Below are positions 6,714 through 6,820 of a DNA stretch of 6,820 bases, piece by piece (within the stretch, counting starts at the first letter, position 1; every line of letters begins with the position of its first letter). Both the position numbers and the translations under genes were made by a program. The notes below the pieces were generated by a model. The model saw only the letters and a list, made by a program, of their open reading frames with translations, did not search any database and had not been told where the DNA came from. The DNA is from an uncultured Prevotella sp. (GTDB lineage: Bacteria; Bacteroidota; Bacteroidia; Bacteroidales; Bacteroidaceae), in the NCBI GenBank assembly GCA_900553155.1, contig USCM01000107.1, positions 1 to 6,820 on the forward strand, in the 5' to 3' direction.

Positions 6714-6820
6714 ACAAACGCCTAATTGTTACTTTAAACCTATCCAATGCTTAACGAAAGTTAAATCTTCAGTGCTCTCATTTTCTTTTACGTATTAGTT
6801 GTCTTGCATCCGTTATTATA
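6714..6820. other. AT-rich intergenic tail with one small GAAA-loop hairpin
   Basis: No coding frame with credible sequence is visible in these 107 bases, which are clearly more AT-rich than the genes. TTAAC (6751-6755), GAAA and GTTAA (6760-6764) form a perfect 5-bp inverted repeat with a GAAA loop, which could be a weak hairpin or a short operator-like palindrome. I find no clear match to the Bacteroides promoter pattern (TTTG, ~20 bases, TAnnTTTG). This may be the upstream region of a gene beyond the window. Confidence 0.4.

Overview
The window is the downstream part of a polysaccharide utilization locus (PUL) from a Bacteroidales bacterium. The evidence for that group is a SusC/RagA-type outer-membrane receptor followed directly by a SusD/RagB lipoprotein, lipoproteins with acidic residues just after the lipobox cysteine, A-rich leaders that mostly lack a Shine-Dalgarno sequence, and moderate GC content. 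Codon use (rich in GAC, AAC, CTC and AAG) and the GTGAAAA-type heptamers between genes fit a Prevotella-like genome, but the genus is inferred and not proven.

Layout, all on the + strand. Bases 1-55 do not continue the receptor reading frame. From 56 to 1744 lies the C-terminal ~560 residues of a SusC-like TonB-dependent transporter, covering most of the beta-barrel; the N-terminal part (signal peptide, carboxypeptidase-like domain, TonB plug) is not in the window. It is followed by a 585-aa SusD-like glycan-binding lipoprotein (1835-3592). Next is a 514-aa lipoprotein (3656-5200) with three bacterial Ig-like repeats and a C-terminal domain resembling those of surface glycan-binding proteins. 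Last is a 465-aa lipoprotein of the alginate-lyase-like polysaccharide lyase type (5269-6666). A strong Rho-independent terminator (6676-6713) closes the unit. Gaps between genes are 90, 63 and 68 bases, and no internal terminator is visible, so the four genes are probably co-transcribed.

Working together, the lyase would cleave a uronic-acid-containing glycan (alginate, glucuronan or similar) by beta-elimination. The Ig-repeat lipoprotein and the SusD protein would hold the chain at the cell surface. The SusC barrel would import the oligosaccharides using TonB energy. No regulator, monosaccharide-processing enzyme or second carbohydrate-active enzyme is present here; these would have to lie outside the window.

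The points most worth a second look are the abrupt loss of the SusC frame at the left edge, the same 7-bp repeat type in two neighbouring intergenic gaps, the undefined ligand of the Ig-repeat/C-terminal-domain lipoprotein, and a cysteine cluster in the lyase. I see no mobile element, tRNA, rRNA or CRISPR array.
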